From: Watersipora subatra
Lineage: Eukaryota; Bryozoa; Gymnolaemata; Cheilostomatida; Watersiporidae
Assembly (NCBI RefSeq): GCF_963576615.1
Contig: NC_088715.1
Coordinates: forward strand, 51,686,007-51,750,006
DNA: 64,000 nucleotides
Direction of reading: 5' to 3'
The first letter of the stretch is position 1. Each line of letters starts with the position of its first letter. This document shows, piece by piece, positions 35,621-45,465 of this stretch. The notes beneath the pieces are model-generated. The model worked only from the letters and a program-made list of their open reading frames with translations. It had not been told where the DNA came from and made no database searches. A program made the position numbers and the translations under genes.

Positions 35621-35866
35621 CTAGCAGCAGAGGCATGGAATTTTCCACTGTTGACCTTTATGCAATTCATTCACACCAGATCGGTGTAAATAACTAAAGT
35701 ACACTGCAAACGCTGCTGGCTTTAAAATCTGCTTATTTGGCTTCTTTGGCAAAGTTTCAGTGTTGGCAAGTGCAGCAATGAAATGCTGGTTGTCTGACAG
35801 CCAAATTATTTTGGCAGGTTGTACATTTTTCCACAATAAACCCTCTTCGACATCTGGCAGCACCAT
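35621..35866 (-). CDS. short hypothetical frame, unknown
   Basis: 81 codons from ATG 35866. Composition looks protein-like (LLWKNVQPAKIIWLSDNQHF), not low-complexity. No domain is recognised, no paired exon was found, and an in-frame stop lies just upstream of the ATG. It could be an exon of a host gene or a transposon relic. Confidence 0.22.
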   Translation of the reverse strand: MVLPDVEEGLLWKNVQPAKIIWLSDNQHFIAALANTETLPKKPNKQILKPAAFAVYFSYLHRSGVNELHKGQQWKIPCLCC

Positions 35867-36294
35867 ATTGAACTATGGTCAAGTGATAGATTAGCCTAGG
35901 TAAAACAAAATCATAAGGCCCAAGAAATTGGGTTATGTGACCGTATTTTAAATGCTATTTTGCTACATTTCAGATTATTATTTGTGAAGTTATCTATCTT
36001 TCAATAGTGACTAATTCAGATATTTTGCTAAGCATAATCACAAAAGCATCCCTAAGGAAAGCACCACTTACATTTAAACACTGTCAGCTTCAAACCCTAG
36101 GTCCACTAACCACATCACATTTGTGATTTGAGCACTCTGAAGTCAGCACATTAACTTTCATCAAGTCTGTGAGGCACCTAGTTGTTTCATGGCAGGAAGT
36201 CAACGCTCATTGATAATGGGATTTATCTCCCTTGCCGGCTCTGAGCTGCACTGATGAGGCTTCAATAACCAAAACAGTAGTGTCTGTAGCAAGA

Positions 36295-36296
<2 letters not shown>

Positions 36297-36381
<85 letters not shown>
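36297..36381. repeat. TA microsatellite
   Basis: A pure (AT)n tract of about 84 bp, directly abutting the truncated left LINE. Confidence 0.97.
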
Positions 36382-36383
<2 letters not shown>

Positions 36384-36918
36384 GCAGGTGTTGTGTATAG
36401 AAGTCTATGTGAAGAGTATGGCCTTAATAAACCACAACACTGGTGGGAAGCTCCTGGTAAGGTCAATGAAAATGACCGCGCTAAGATTCTCTGGGACTTC
36501 TACATCGAACTGACAAGCATGTCCTAGCAAACCAACCAGATATAGTGGAGGTAGACAAGGAGAACAAAAGAGCTACTATAATAGATATAGCAGTACCCAA
36601 TGACTACAATATAGCCAGCAAAGAAAAAGAAAAGGTAGAAAAATATCTCCCTCTTGGAGAAGAAATTGAAAAATGCTGGAATGTAAGAACGACTGTAATC
36701 CCAGTAGTCATTGGGGCACTGGGCGCAATAACACCGACGCATAAAATGTGGCTTGCCCAAATACCAACAGCAATCAACTCAGGTGAGTTGCAGAAAAGTG
36801 CGCTATTGGGAACAGCTAAGATCTTGAGACGAGTGCTCAAACTCCCAGGTCTCTGGTAGGAGACCTGAGTTAAAGCAGAATTTACCACCCATACGGGGTA
36901 TCCGGGGTGAGGAAACAA
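36382..36918 (+). mobile_element. LINE 3' end, R2/NeSL-like, left arm copy
   Basis: Encodes the C-terminus of a non-LTR retrotransposon: AKILWDFYI, then an endonuclease-like region with ATIIDIAVPNDYNIASKEKE and VIPVVIGALGAITPTHKMWL, ending KILRRVLKLPGLW. The frame is disturbed near 36505, where the right copy has two more bases. Truncated at 36382 by the TA tract. The 3' end CCGGGGTGAGGAAACAATTT runs into TA repeats. It is about 97% identical by eye to 40502-41039 in inverse orientation. Confidence 0.8.
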
Positions 36919-36982
36919 TTTTTTTATATATATATATATATATACTGTATATATACTGCTATATACTTTTAGCCTATACTTT

Positions 36983-37045
<63 letters not shown>

Positions 37046-37155
37046 AATAAAGTATAGGCTAAAAGTCAGCATAAAGTGCTCGATACTAAAGTAGAGCTTA
37101 TTATAAATTTAGTAAGAAATTTATTAAAATTTGACTAAGCAAAAAATTACTAAAA

Positions 37156-37192
37156 GTTTCGTATTACACAAAAGGTGTGTAACACTCATCAG
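37156..37192 (-). ncRNA. hammerhead-ribozyme-like core, left copy
   Basis: Minus strand reads CTGATGAG, a 9-bp stem with one G.U pair (TGTTACACA / TGTGTAATA) closing a CCTTT loop, then CGAAAC. This is the conserved hammerhead core with stem II. Hammerhead ribozymes are known in Penelope-like elements. Stems I and III and the cleavage site could not be settled by eye. Confidence 0.6.
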
Positions 37193-37266
37193 ATAAAATG
37201 CTTAGTGAGGACTATACACAAGATTCTGCATTAGCTGGTAAGCTGAAATAAAAGCTCAGGTATTAA

Positions 37267-39057
37267 CCCATTCAGGACTAATTAGTTATTGGTTGACTGC
37301 TCCCCCAGCCTAATTAATTTTTCACTAGCCTTACAATTAAAATAGAGCTACACACAATTGAGTATAACTAGAGTTCTTTTCAAAATAATCTTGATTTGTT
37401 TTTGCAGCTTAACAAAGACATTCCAGGCTACAATTTGATATAAATTGTTGTGCACCTTTACAAATTCTACTAACCACAATTTCTAATAATTCTGTGAACT
37501 TTTTTTTGATCAAAATTGTTTTTTATGTTTCATAGCAGCTCACAAGCAGTTTTTTGGTACTGACATTGTTGGACCTATGTTAGATTGATAGCAAACTTTA
37601 TCAGCAGCAAATAAAAAAAGATTTCTCAATTTCAAGCAATAGAACAGGTGTTACTAGCTTCTAACCAACACTACGTCACTGACAGTTTTATCAATTATAT
37701 AATCAAACAATTTGTTAATTTATATTGAAATGCATTGCAGAGGTTATTATGAATATATTATGCATAAAAAAGATACTCAAGTTACCAGCTAACAGACAAT
37801 CAATCACCAGCAAAAAAATAGGTGTAAAATACAGTAAAATATATTGTAAAAAATACAGTAAAAATGAATATGCATGAAAACGAAACAATATATACATGTA
37901 TAATATGGGTGTGTTCATAAAAAAATGATGACACGGTGAGAGTTATTTGATGCCAACTACACATGCATATTTGCTCCCATTATAAGTTAGTTGATGCAGT
38001 ATTCATCAGATATTGGTGTTGAAGCCCTATGCTCATCATCAACGGCATCATCACTCACAAGCCCTTGACTGTCTTCACCTTCATGTAGCAAATATGATCG
38101 GTAGTAAGCAACCTATTTGCTTTCAAACTTCTCGTACAGCCTAGAGAAAAAATTGTGCTTTAGTAGCTTTTCAGGGTAAATACCTGATAACAAATTGAAA
38201 ATAAGTAGTCTACTGCAGCTAACAATTGGTAATACAAATTGCAAATATTTTTTGCTACTGTAGATATAAACACAGAAAGTCATGAAGATGATTACTGTGG
38301 TAAGTGTCCCCTATCAACCAATATTAGAGCCTAGTGGTTGGGGCTAGTTCATAGTAGATGTTGAGGTTGAGAACTATATGATTGACTAATTGTGGGTTGA
38401 ACAATTGGAAATAAATAAAATAAGAAATTTTTATTATCTTGTAGTTCTACAAGGAAATCATAAAACTATTATTTATTATGGAGTAATAGAGTGATGATTT
38501 CATGCTGCAAAAAGATCTAAATTTTATTGGATTGAAAATGTTATAATCATGTGTATCATGAAAAAATCCATATCTTACACTGTTAGAATAAAGTTTGTTA
38601 GAAATTCACAAGAAAAATTTCGGCTTTTTATCGTTTTTTTTTCGGTAAAATTCTATAAATAGCCACATGAAACTTACCTTCTTCCATCAGAAAATTCTCA
38701 ACCTCTTCTTGAACATTACTTTTGTTGCTATTTTCTTCCCCTGAGCTGATTACCGCATCTAATTCACTTAAAAATTTTGCCATCGTTTGGATAAACCTTT
38801 TCCAAAATGGCGATCAACAAATTTTCAAACCAGTTGATATCTATCACATAATTTGTTAGTTAAAACTTTCTTGTCCAATCACATGTTTGGTATCAAAATG
38901 ATGCCCAGACTCTTAAACCTCGTTTTGTGAATGAATAAAACCGATGCACCTAAACAGCTAAGCAATAGAGCAAATCAAAGTTTAACCCGAAAACTTCGGG
39001 AACGGGCCCTGGAGAGCACAACTCTTCCCGAAGTGATCGGGAACGGTCCTGAAAGGG
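37267..39057. mobile_element. piggyBac-like non-autonomous element
   Basis: Flanked by TTAA on both sides (37263-37266 and 39058-39061). Inverted ends CCCATTCAGGAC and GTCCTGAAAGGG fit piggyBac-type termini. 1.79 kb, with no transposase frame seen. The uninterrupted target, GGTATTAAAAGCTAG, is present in the right Penelope arm near 40283-40297 (read in reverse), which confirms the edges and shows the element inserted after the inverted duplication. Confidence 0.85.
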
Positions 39058-39082
39058 TTAAAAGCTAGATGGATAAGATCTA

Positions 39083-39598
39083 TTATGTAATGCTATTCCG
39101 TAAAAGGTGTTTCTTAGCATGTCTACATGTAGATATTAGTTCACTACGTTTGTTAAGAGTTGCCTTCTCAGGTCTGTAAATGATGAAATATTTTTCTAAT
39201 GTACATAATCTGCAAATTCCGGTGCTTTTAGAGTATGGCTTGGCGTGTGATAAAATCTTCCAGGCTATGTTGTAGTCAGTGCCGCTTTCCTTGAGTTCCC
39301 ATATGTGGCTGCTTAGCTCGGTAGAGTAGCGTTTAGAAATGTCCTTGAATGTGGATTTGTGAAGGTTATATCTAGCTTTGAAGCTGTTTTCGGTTAGCCC
39401 TACATATGTGGCTGCAGGTTTATTGTTATCGGTGGTTGTTACGCTTGCCTGGTATATCACTGATTTTGCTAGGCAATTGTCTGGTAACGGGCAGGTGTTC
39501 TTATTCCTGCAATTGCAGCCAGGATTAATTGTTTCTTGATGGTTCAGTGACAGCAGCCTCTGATTGTGAGAGTTGATAGCCTGTTTCACATTGTTCAT
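39083..39598 (-). CDS. Penelope-like GIY-YIG endonuclease domain, left copy
   Basis: 171 codons from ATG 39598. A Cys-rich linker (CNCRNKNTCPLPDNC) precedes a GIY-YIG-type core with ATYVGLTENSFKARYNLHKS, a conserved HIWELKESGTDYNI block and a C-terminal ICRLCTLEKYFIIY segment. This combination is characteristic of the endonuclease of Penelope-like retroelements, which nicks target DNA for priming. The reverse transcriptase that precedes it in intact elements is absent, so the product is only the C-terminal part. It differs from the right copy at two residues. Confidence 0.85.
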   Translation of the reverse strand: MNNVKQAINSHNQRLLSLNHQETINPGCNCRNKNTCPLPDNCLAKSVIYQASVTTTDNNKPAATYVGLTENSFKARYNLHKSTFKDISKRYSTELSSHIWELKESGTDYNIAWKILSHAKPYSKSTGICRLCTLEKYFIIYRPEKATLNKRSELISTCRHAKKHLLRNSIT

Positions 39599-39746
39599 GC
39601 AGCTATAGCTTAATTTTATAATACTTCTGTTAAAGATTTTGTGTAGCTTGTGGTCAGTAGAGAATTCTTCATCGATTAATTTAAAGAAAGTTTTCCCGAT
39701 GTTGTAAATCTTTAACAGAAGTATTATAAAATTAAGCTATAGCTGC

Positions 39747-40262
39747 ATGAACAATGTGAAACAGGCTATCAACTCTCACAATCAGAGGCTGCTGTCACTG
39801 AACCATCAAGAAACAACTAATCCTGGCTGCAATTGCAGGAATAAGAACACCTGCCCGTTACCAGACAATTGCCTAGCAAAATCAGTGATATACCAGGCAA
39901 GCGTAACAACCACCGATAACAATAAACCTGCAGCCACATATGTAGGGCTAACCGAAAACAGCTTCAAAGCTAAATATAACCTTCACAAATCCACATTCAA
40001 GGACATTTCTAAACGCTACTCTACCGAGCTAAGCAGCCACATATGGGAACTCAAGGAAAGCGGCACTGACTACAACATAGCCTGGAAGATTTTATCACAC
40101 GCCAAGCCATACTCTAAAAGCACCGGAATTTGCAGATTATGTACATTAGAAAAATATTTCATCATTTACAGACCTGAGAAGGCAACTCTTAACAAACGTA
40201 GTGAACTAATATCTACATGTAGACATGCTAAGAAACACCTTTTACGAAATAGCATTACATAA
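39747..40262 (+). CDS. Penelope-like GIY-YIG endonuclease domain, right copy
   Basis: 171 codons, identical to the left copy except Thr for Ile in the HQETTNPG region and Lys for Arg in SFKAKYNL. Same linker, GIY-YIG core and C-terminal Cys pair. Lacks the reverse transcriptase part, so it is a truncated element and unlikely to act alone. Confidence 0.85.
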   Translation: MNNVKQAINSHNQRLLSLNHQETTNPGCNCRNKNTCPLPDNCLAKSVIYQASVTTTDNNKPAATYVGLTENSFKAKYNLHKSTFKDISKRYSTELSSHIWELKESGTDYNIAWKILSHAKPYSKSTGICRLCTLEKYFIIYRPEKATLNKRSELISTCRHAKKHLLRNSIT

Positions 40263-40357
40263 TAGATCTTATCCATCTAGCTTTTAATACCTGAGCTTTT
40301 ATTTCAGCTTACCAGCTAATGCAGAATCTTGTGTATAGTCCTCACTAAGCATTTTAT

Positions 40358-40394
40358 CTGATGAGTGTTACACACCTTTTGTGTAATACGAAAC
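40358..40394 (+). ncRNA. hammerhead-ribozyme-like core, right copy
   Basis: CTGATGAG at 40358, stem II as in the left copy, then CGAAAC ending at 40394. It is located in the 3' region downstream of the endonuclease stop. The core is unchanged between the two arms. Confidence 0.6.
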
Positions 40395-40438
40395 TTTTAG
40401 TAATTTTTTGCTTAGTCAAATTTTAATAAATTTCTTAC

Positions 40439-40440
<2 letters not shown>

Positions 40441-40481
<41 letters not shown>

Positions 40482-40500
40482 GTATATGTATATATATATA
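40441..40500. repeat. TA microsatellite
   Basis: (TA)n with a few TATG units, joining the Penelope-like 3' end to the LINE 3' end. TA repeats also end the left LINE copy, consistent with a LINE that ends in short tandem repeats instead of poly(A). Confidence 0.9.
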
Positions 40501-40501
40501 A

Positions 40502-41481
40502 ATTGTTTCCTCACCCTGGATACCCGTATGGGTGGTAAATTCTGCTCTAACTCGGGTCTCCTACCAGAGAACTGGGAGTTTGTGCACTCGCCTCAAGATC
40601 TTAGCTGTTCCCAATAGCGCACTTTTCTGCAACTCACCTGAGTTGATTGTTGTTGGTATTTGGGCAAGCCACATTTTATGCGCGGTGTTATTGCGCCCAT
40701 TGACTCAATGACTACTGGGATTACAGTTGTTCTTACATTCCAGCATTTTTCAATCTCTTCTCCAAGAGGGAGATATTTTTCTACATTTTCTTTTTCTTTG
40801 CTGGCTATATTGTAGTCATTGGGTACTGCTATATCTATTATAGTAGCCCTCTTGTTCTCCTTGTCTACCACCACTATATCTGGTTGGTTTGCTAGGACAT
40901 GCTTGTCAGTTTGGATGTAGAAGTCCCAGAGAATCTTAGCGCGGTCATTTTCATTGACCTTACCAGGAGCTTCCCACCAGTGTTGTGGTTTATTAAGGAC
41001 ATACTCTTCACATAGACTTCTATACACAACACCTGCGACACGATTATGCCGCTCAGTGTATGCGTTTCCTGCTAGCTGCTTGCATCCACTGATGATGTGT
41101 TGGATGGTCTCAGGTGCATCTTTGCACATTCTGCATCTAGGATCGTCTCTAGTGTGATAGATTTTCGTTTGGAGTTGCCTTGTTAGGAGCACTTGCTCCT
41201 GGGCTGCCATGATTAGCGACTCTGTATTGGCCGTTAGGTTTCCTTTGTTCAGCCACATATATGTCTAGTGGAGATCGCCAACCTTAGATATTTGTTGGTG
41301 GTAAGCACCATGAAGAGGTTTCGTGTGCCAGTCAATTTCCTCATCATCAGGGCATAGGTCCGTTGTAAGAGCAGCCGATTGAAATTCAGCTAGCAACTTA
41401 TCTGAAATGGCCATAGAGGCTGCATATGCTTTGATGCTTTGCTCCTCTTTCACTGTCTGCTGTACACTTTTGAATCCAGTA
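40502..41481 (-). mobile_element. LINE 3' end, R2/NeSL-like, right arm copy
   Basis: Minus strand encodes, from upstream: an acidic segment (LCPDDEEIDWHTKPLHGAYH), a zinc motif CRMCKDAPETIQHIISGC, then AKILWDFYIQTDKHVL, QPDIVVVDKENKRATIIDIA and VIPVVI. A CCHC zinc motif followed by a PD...D/E restriction-like endonuclease region is the C-terminal layout of R2/NeSL-type LINEs. The frame is interrupted near 41260 and near 40690. 5'-truncated at the neighbouring pogo-like element. A related scrap is at 49860-50070. Confidence 0.75.
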
Positions 41482-41483
41482 TA

Positions 41484-42608
41484 CAGTCAAACATGGATAA
41501 CTCGAACTTCAAGGGACCGAGCAAAAGTGTTCGAATTATCAGAGCGTTCAAGTTATCAGAGCACTGTCACAAGTCCATGTATTTACTTATTTATTAGTAG
41601 ATACATGTACATATGCAAACTATAACATAAATCAAAAGCACAAATGGCTTGTCTCAAATTAAATGCTTCTAATGTAAAGTTTAAAACGTTTTTATCAAAA
41701 AGTATAGAGATTTTTCTATCACTGGAGATTGGTTTGTTGTTTGAGGTGATGTTATTGCCAGGACGTTTTTCAGATTGACATTGGCAAAACTTGATCGCTG
41801 TTGAAATGCTCAAAAGAAAAGACATTTTTTTCTTTTGGGGTTTTACCCACAATCAATTTTGCCGTTTTTTCTTGGAGTTTATGCAAAGATTATCTTACTT
41901 TACCTGGGATTCGTTAAGAGCAACACTCTGAGGCAGTTCAATTAGAAGCTTTACGAGGTTTTACGTACATTCTATATCACTCACGTTTTTTTAATAGATA
42001 CTTATTGAATGTACACACGTATTCTGTGTTTAGGTCAAACGATGAATAGTTTTTGTAGCTCAGACAACGTTAAAGTTTAATTACAACAATTTTTAAGACG
42101 TTTTAAACATTCAACATTCCGACGTTGATTCAGCACGGAATCAACGTCAGAAAACTATTCATCACGGGCTAGCCGGGTCACGCACTCAAGGATTTTCGCC
42201 ACGCACATACAAAACAAAAACAACATGCGATTTTTGTTTTGTATGTGCGTGGCGAAAATCCTTGCGCGTGACCCGGCTAGCCCGTGCTACTCATCGTATA
42301 GCAGTATAAATCAAATTTCACCAAACCTTTAGAAAAGTCGTTGACAAAAATATTTGGCCGATGGTGGTAATAACGACGCTTATGAATTACGAAAAGATGA
42401 AGTTTACCTCTATGGCTTTGAATAAAGTGATTTTCTAAAGCGATAACAACCGTTTCGGTAGCCGTTGAGCAAAAAAACAGTTCGAATTAACAGTGTTGAG
42501 TTCGAGTTATCTATAGCAATTTATCATTACGTGGGAACGGACCAAAGGAAATGTTCGAATTAACCATGTGTTCAAGCTATCCGTGGACGAGTTATCCATG
42601 TTTGACTG
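41484..42608 (+). mobile_element. non-autonomous pogo/Tigger-like element, copy 2
   Basis: Termini CAGTCAAACATGGATAACTC and GAGTTATCCATGTTTGACTG are exact inverted repeats flanked by TA. 1125 bp, non-coding. Left part carries AAGGGACCGAGCAAAAGTGTTCGAATTA-type subterminal sequence; right part carries GTTCGAATTAACCATGTG-type sequence, also found in copy 1. The middle (about 42041-42286) has two adjacent foldback segments absent from copy 1. Confidence 0.85.
42163..42286. mobile_element. 124-bp near-perfect palindrome (foldback MITE)
   Basis: CACGGGCTAGCCGGGTCACG at the left pairs with CGTGACCCGGCTAGCCCGTG at the right, and pairing continues inwards through GGATTTTCGCCACGCACATA and TGTTTTG to a loop of about 15 bases. 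It sits inside the pogo-like element. Just left of it (42041-42162) is a second inverted repeat, ATGAATAGTTTT / AAAACTATTCAT, with an inner GACGTTGATTC hairpin. Confidence 0.8.
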
Positions 42609-42610
42609 TA

Positions 42611-43237
42611 TATATATATGTATATATATAGCCTAATATTTAGTATACAACTTCTCATGGTCTTGACATGTTTTATGGTATTGTTCATGCTTATTATGGC
42701 TGCAGTTTTGAGGTTTTGATTACAAGTTGATAGCTGCAGACTAGTTTGCACTCAACACAATAAGTTGCTCAGCGAGTATGCTCAAGTCAAAGTAGAAATA
42801 TTATAATAATTATGGTATATTTTTGCAAAATTAAAAAGAATACGCTTGCGCATACTTTTAATTTCCATTAAATAAATAATAAATATAATATACAATAAAA
42901 CACGGAAAATAAATATAAACTGTATAAAGATATAAAACAATGTTAAATAAAACAATTTTACCAGTTTGTAGGTAGACCAATAACTTATTTAAAGTATATG
43001 TAACAAATATGTTCAACAGGGTGTATATATGCGGGTTCATGTGAATACTGCAAATATAAAGGTTTCCTAAGATACTTTATAGAGTTTTTAAATTAATGAT
43101 AAATAGAAAAAAGTGAAGTCACTGTGGGAAAGGTACTCAATCTTAAGGTAGTAACCTGGTAAAAATAATTTAGTTAGTTTGAGTGTGAAAAGCTAGTGGA
43201 ATGCTGCTAATAGGGTAGTTGAGATGAGTTTAAACTT
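42611..43237. other. 3' flank of the peptide gene
   Basis: AT-rich DNA between the pogo-like element and the stop codon of the gene on the minus strand. It would contain its 3' UTR. No canonical AATAAA was found close to the stop on the minus strand, so the transcript end is undefined. Confidence 0.5.
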
Positions 43238-44363
43238 TTAACCTCTTCTTTCTTGTCTGGCTCTTCTTCTTTCCTGTCTTGCTCTTTGTCTTTCTTCTTT
43301 TTCTCGCTGCCTTAATTCTCTTAAATCATCTCTGCAACTGTGAAAGTATAAAAAGGTTGTAATAAAATGCTTTTTTAATAAAATAATTATTTTTGACATA
43401 ATTGAGCAGATTACATAAACTTGGGTTGTAAGAAAAACCGATTACTTTGGTTGGCCGAGTAGAAAAAAATTCAGAAAAGAGCTTATGCATATTTGAAACT
43501 TACTCAGGATTATGCCAGTTGGTACACGGGTGGTCAAGAGTTGGGTCAAAAACGGGCACATCAGCTGGATCTACTTCTGGTACAGCGCAATGACTTCCAC
43601 AATACCAAATCATACAAAGTTCTCCGGCCTCTTGGTCACACTGACTTGGGTGTATACAAAGTATCTACAATAAGAAAAATTTTCTCCTGTTGAAATAACT
43701 TTGCACCATTTTTTAGCTAACTTGAATTAACAACAATTTCTAAAGGTTGCTCACATTTTTAATTTTGAGTATGGTTTTGCAGTTTTCGTATTGTTTTCAT
43801 TACAACAAATCAGGATATCATTGACAGCCCCAAATTGAAGCACATAACTTTCAATTTTGTTGGTTAAAAACAGTTAGAAGTTTAGCTCAACTCATTGATT
43901 TCCTTATTTGGTACTATAAATATTTTTCTAATAATATTACTGAGCCAATTGGAAATTCAATGGTTTTACAGCGACTCACCTTAAACGAACATCTTCCAGC
44001 GTCAATAAAGAACCTCTTTGACCTTGCCAAGGATGTATCACTGTTTTCGGCAGGAGCTACAAGAATAGATGGAATATTTAGAAGGTTGAATATAGAAGAA
44101 TGAGTGTTTTCAATATATGAAATGTTGTGTACCACAAACAGGGACATATTAGTGAGCATGAACTAAGAGTCTAAAATGATAAATCCACATTAATCTTTGC
44201 ACTCTCAAAGATTGAGCAGATAAGCTAGACGAGAGTTTGAATAAATTTAGAGTACTAACGGATAGAAAATCTACTCACCAGATTCTACAATAGACATTGC
44301 TGTAACAACCACAATCATAGACAATAGCACATCTGTTGAAAGTAAAGATTTCATGCTGTTCAT
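43238..44363 (-). CDS. secreted eight-cysteine peptide precursor, 140 aa, 4 exons
   Basis: Coding exons on the minus strand: 44363-44279, 44056-43980, 43664-43504, 43337-43238 (423 nt with stop). All introns are GT-AG (222, 315 and 166 nt): donors GTGAGT, GTGAGT, GTAAGT, and acceptors TTGTAG, TTGTAG, TTCACAG. Residues 1-28 form a signal peptide (hydrophobic VLLSMIVVVTAMSIV). Residues 29-43 are a short propeptide ending in the dibasic RSKR. The predicted mature chain is residues 44-140. Cysteines fall at 51, 57, 63, 71, 76, 80, 101 and 109, enough for four disulfides. The tail 110-140 is Arg/Glu/Gln-rich with 13 arginines and probably helical. An ATG four codons in is an alternative start. The family is not recognised; an antimicrobial, venom-like or signalling peptide are all possible. 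TATA box at 44442-44448. Confidence 0.85.
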
Positions 44364-44441
44364 ATACAGGTAACTGTATAAGTAATAAGTAGTCGTTTGC
44401 TGTCACCACAAGCTAATGAATATAAGCATACGAGGCAATCT

Positions 44442-44448
44442 TTTTATA
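44442..44448 (-). promoter_or_regulatory. TATA box of the secreted-peptide gene
   Basis: Minus strand TTGGGTATAAAAAGATTGCC; the box lies about 80 bases upstream of the ATG, leaving a 5' UTR of roughly 50 bases. The same context, GGGTATAAAAAGCTTGCC, is kept at the pseudogene (17411-17428), and conservation of flanking sequence continues upstream through CAACTGAGTTGA. Confidence 0.75.
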
Positions 44449-44459
44449 CCCAATCAACT

Positions 44460-44750
44460 CAGTTGTCAGCCAGCCAATAGAAACTCTACAATATAAACGC
44501 AAAGACTATCTAGCTGCCAATTTATTATTCAGAAAAAATAACTTCCTGTGAAAGCTTCCCAAAACAGAGAATTACTTGTTGGTTTAGCGTATTAGCACGG
44601 CACTACTCAAATGACTCAATGGTAGGCGTAACCAGGATGAATTATTCTTTCTTACCATTTACTTATAGAAGCAAGTTTAGTTTATTCTAACTACAAGGAC
44701 TGATTGAAGTGAACCCTTACACTTTTGAGGATGTCCTTTATCATGACTAG
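44460..44750. other. upstream region of the peptide gene
   Basis: Partly homologous to 17270-17400 in front of the pseudogene (for example the GGCTG-CAACTGAGTTGA segment). No further gene seen. Confidence 0.5.
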
Positions 44751-44751
44751 T

Positions 44752-44975
44752 CCACTTACCAGTCCCGCGCGCTGTGAGAGATCATCATGAGTAATCAGTA
44801 TATGGAGAATTACCCACGAAACTATTGGGTCTCCCCAGTGATGTAATGGTAGTGCGCTATTCTTTGAAAGTTACATCCAGTTCAATTCTCATGCGAGGCA
44901 ATCTTTTTTCTAAGCGCTATAGGCATGGCTACGGACAGGTGTACGAACACTGCTCTTATTATAGTAAAGGTTGTA
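44752..44975 (+). repeat. tRNA-derived SINE with upstream module
   Basis: Module GTGAGAGATCATCATGAGTA at 44772, then a tRNA-like head at about 44828-44897 (CCAGTGATGTAATGGTAGTG for box A, CCAGTTCAATTCTCATGCGA for box B), body and tail CTGCTCTTATTATAGTAAAG. Same architecture as 21024-21345. Confidence 0.65.
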
Positions 44976-45465
44976 TCGTCACACGAAAGCTTTGTCATAT
45001 CTTTTCTTTTTTTGATGTTAAAGTGGCTAGCATCTTCTCATTTATCAAACAAATTTATTTTGGATCAGTGTGGCTTAGTGTATAATTTGAGGCTAGTGCA
45101 TTGATTAGAAGTTCTCAAAACATTTTTGGCAGTCGGCAGTGGCAGTCGGAGTGGCAGTTAGCCAACATTACCGGAAAGAAGGGAGGAGATTGGCACAGGT
45201 AGGTATTTTAATATTCGAAGACTAGGATAACAAGACGTTTGTTTTTCTTTGTAGTGTATGGCGCCATCTTGAAGTTTTGACAAGTTTTGTTGTGAATAGA
45301 TTCAGCTCCTGAAGTGTTTGTTTTGTGGTAAAACAGTGCATTGCCAATGAGCCAGGTAGCTCATTACTAGTTGCTATGTTTTACTAGTAACTTTTTATGA
45401 ATGAGGTAAAACTTTGATGGTAAGTCAGCTACCTGAGAGGGCTGAGGTCATGTCATATGTCGTGT
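44976..45465. other. no gene seen
   Basis: A short run of GGCAGTCGGCAGTGGCAGTC near 45128. Nothing else supported. Confidence 0.5.

Larger units (their letters stand above)
37106..39640 (-). mobile_element. Penelope-like element, 5'-truncated, left arm copy
   Basis: Contains the endonuclease part of the element (39083-39598) and its 3' region, interrupted by a piggyBac-like insertion at 37267-39057. The 3' region continues at 37106-37266 with a hammerhead-like core. The reverse transcriptase part is missing. It mirrors 39706-40438. Confidence 0.8.
39706..40438 (+). mobile_element. Penelope-like element, 5'-truncated, right arm copy
   Basis: Uninterrupted version of the left arm: endonuclease frame, then a 3' region with the hammerhead-like core, then TTTCTTACC against a TA tract. 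Head-to-head with the left copy across a 65-bp spacer (39641-39705). Penelope-like elements are often found as tandem or inverted partial copies. Confidence 0.8.
36382..41481. repeat. large composite inverted repeat (LINE-PLE / PLE-LINE)
   Basis: Order: LINE(+) 36382-36918, TA tract, Penelope-like(-) 37106-39640, 65-bp spacer, Penelope-like(+) 39706-40438, TA tract 40441-40500, LINE(-) 40502-41481. Penelope arms differ by only a couple of residues over 171 codons, and LINE arms are a few percent apart. The left arm has an extra piggyBac-like insertion (37267-39057) and an extra stretch 36921-37105 that contains its own inverted repeat (AGCCTATACTTTATTGTATA). The symmetry over two unrelated elements argues for one inverted duplication over two chance insertions. 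Confidence 0.75.

Noticed and set aside
43914-44159. An 81-codon frame starting MLTNMSLFVV
   Set aside because: It reads through intron 1, exon 2 and intron 2 of the secreted-peptide gene. Only the PAENSDTSLARSKR part is exon, and the ATG is intronic.
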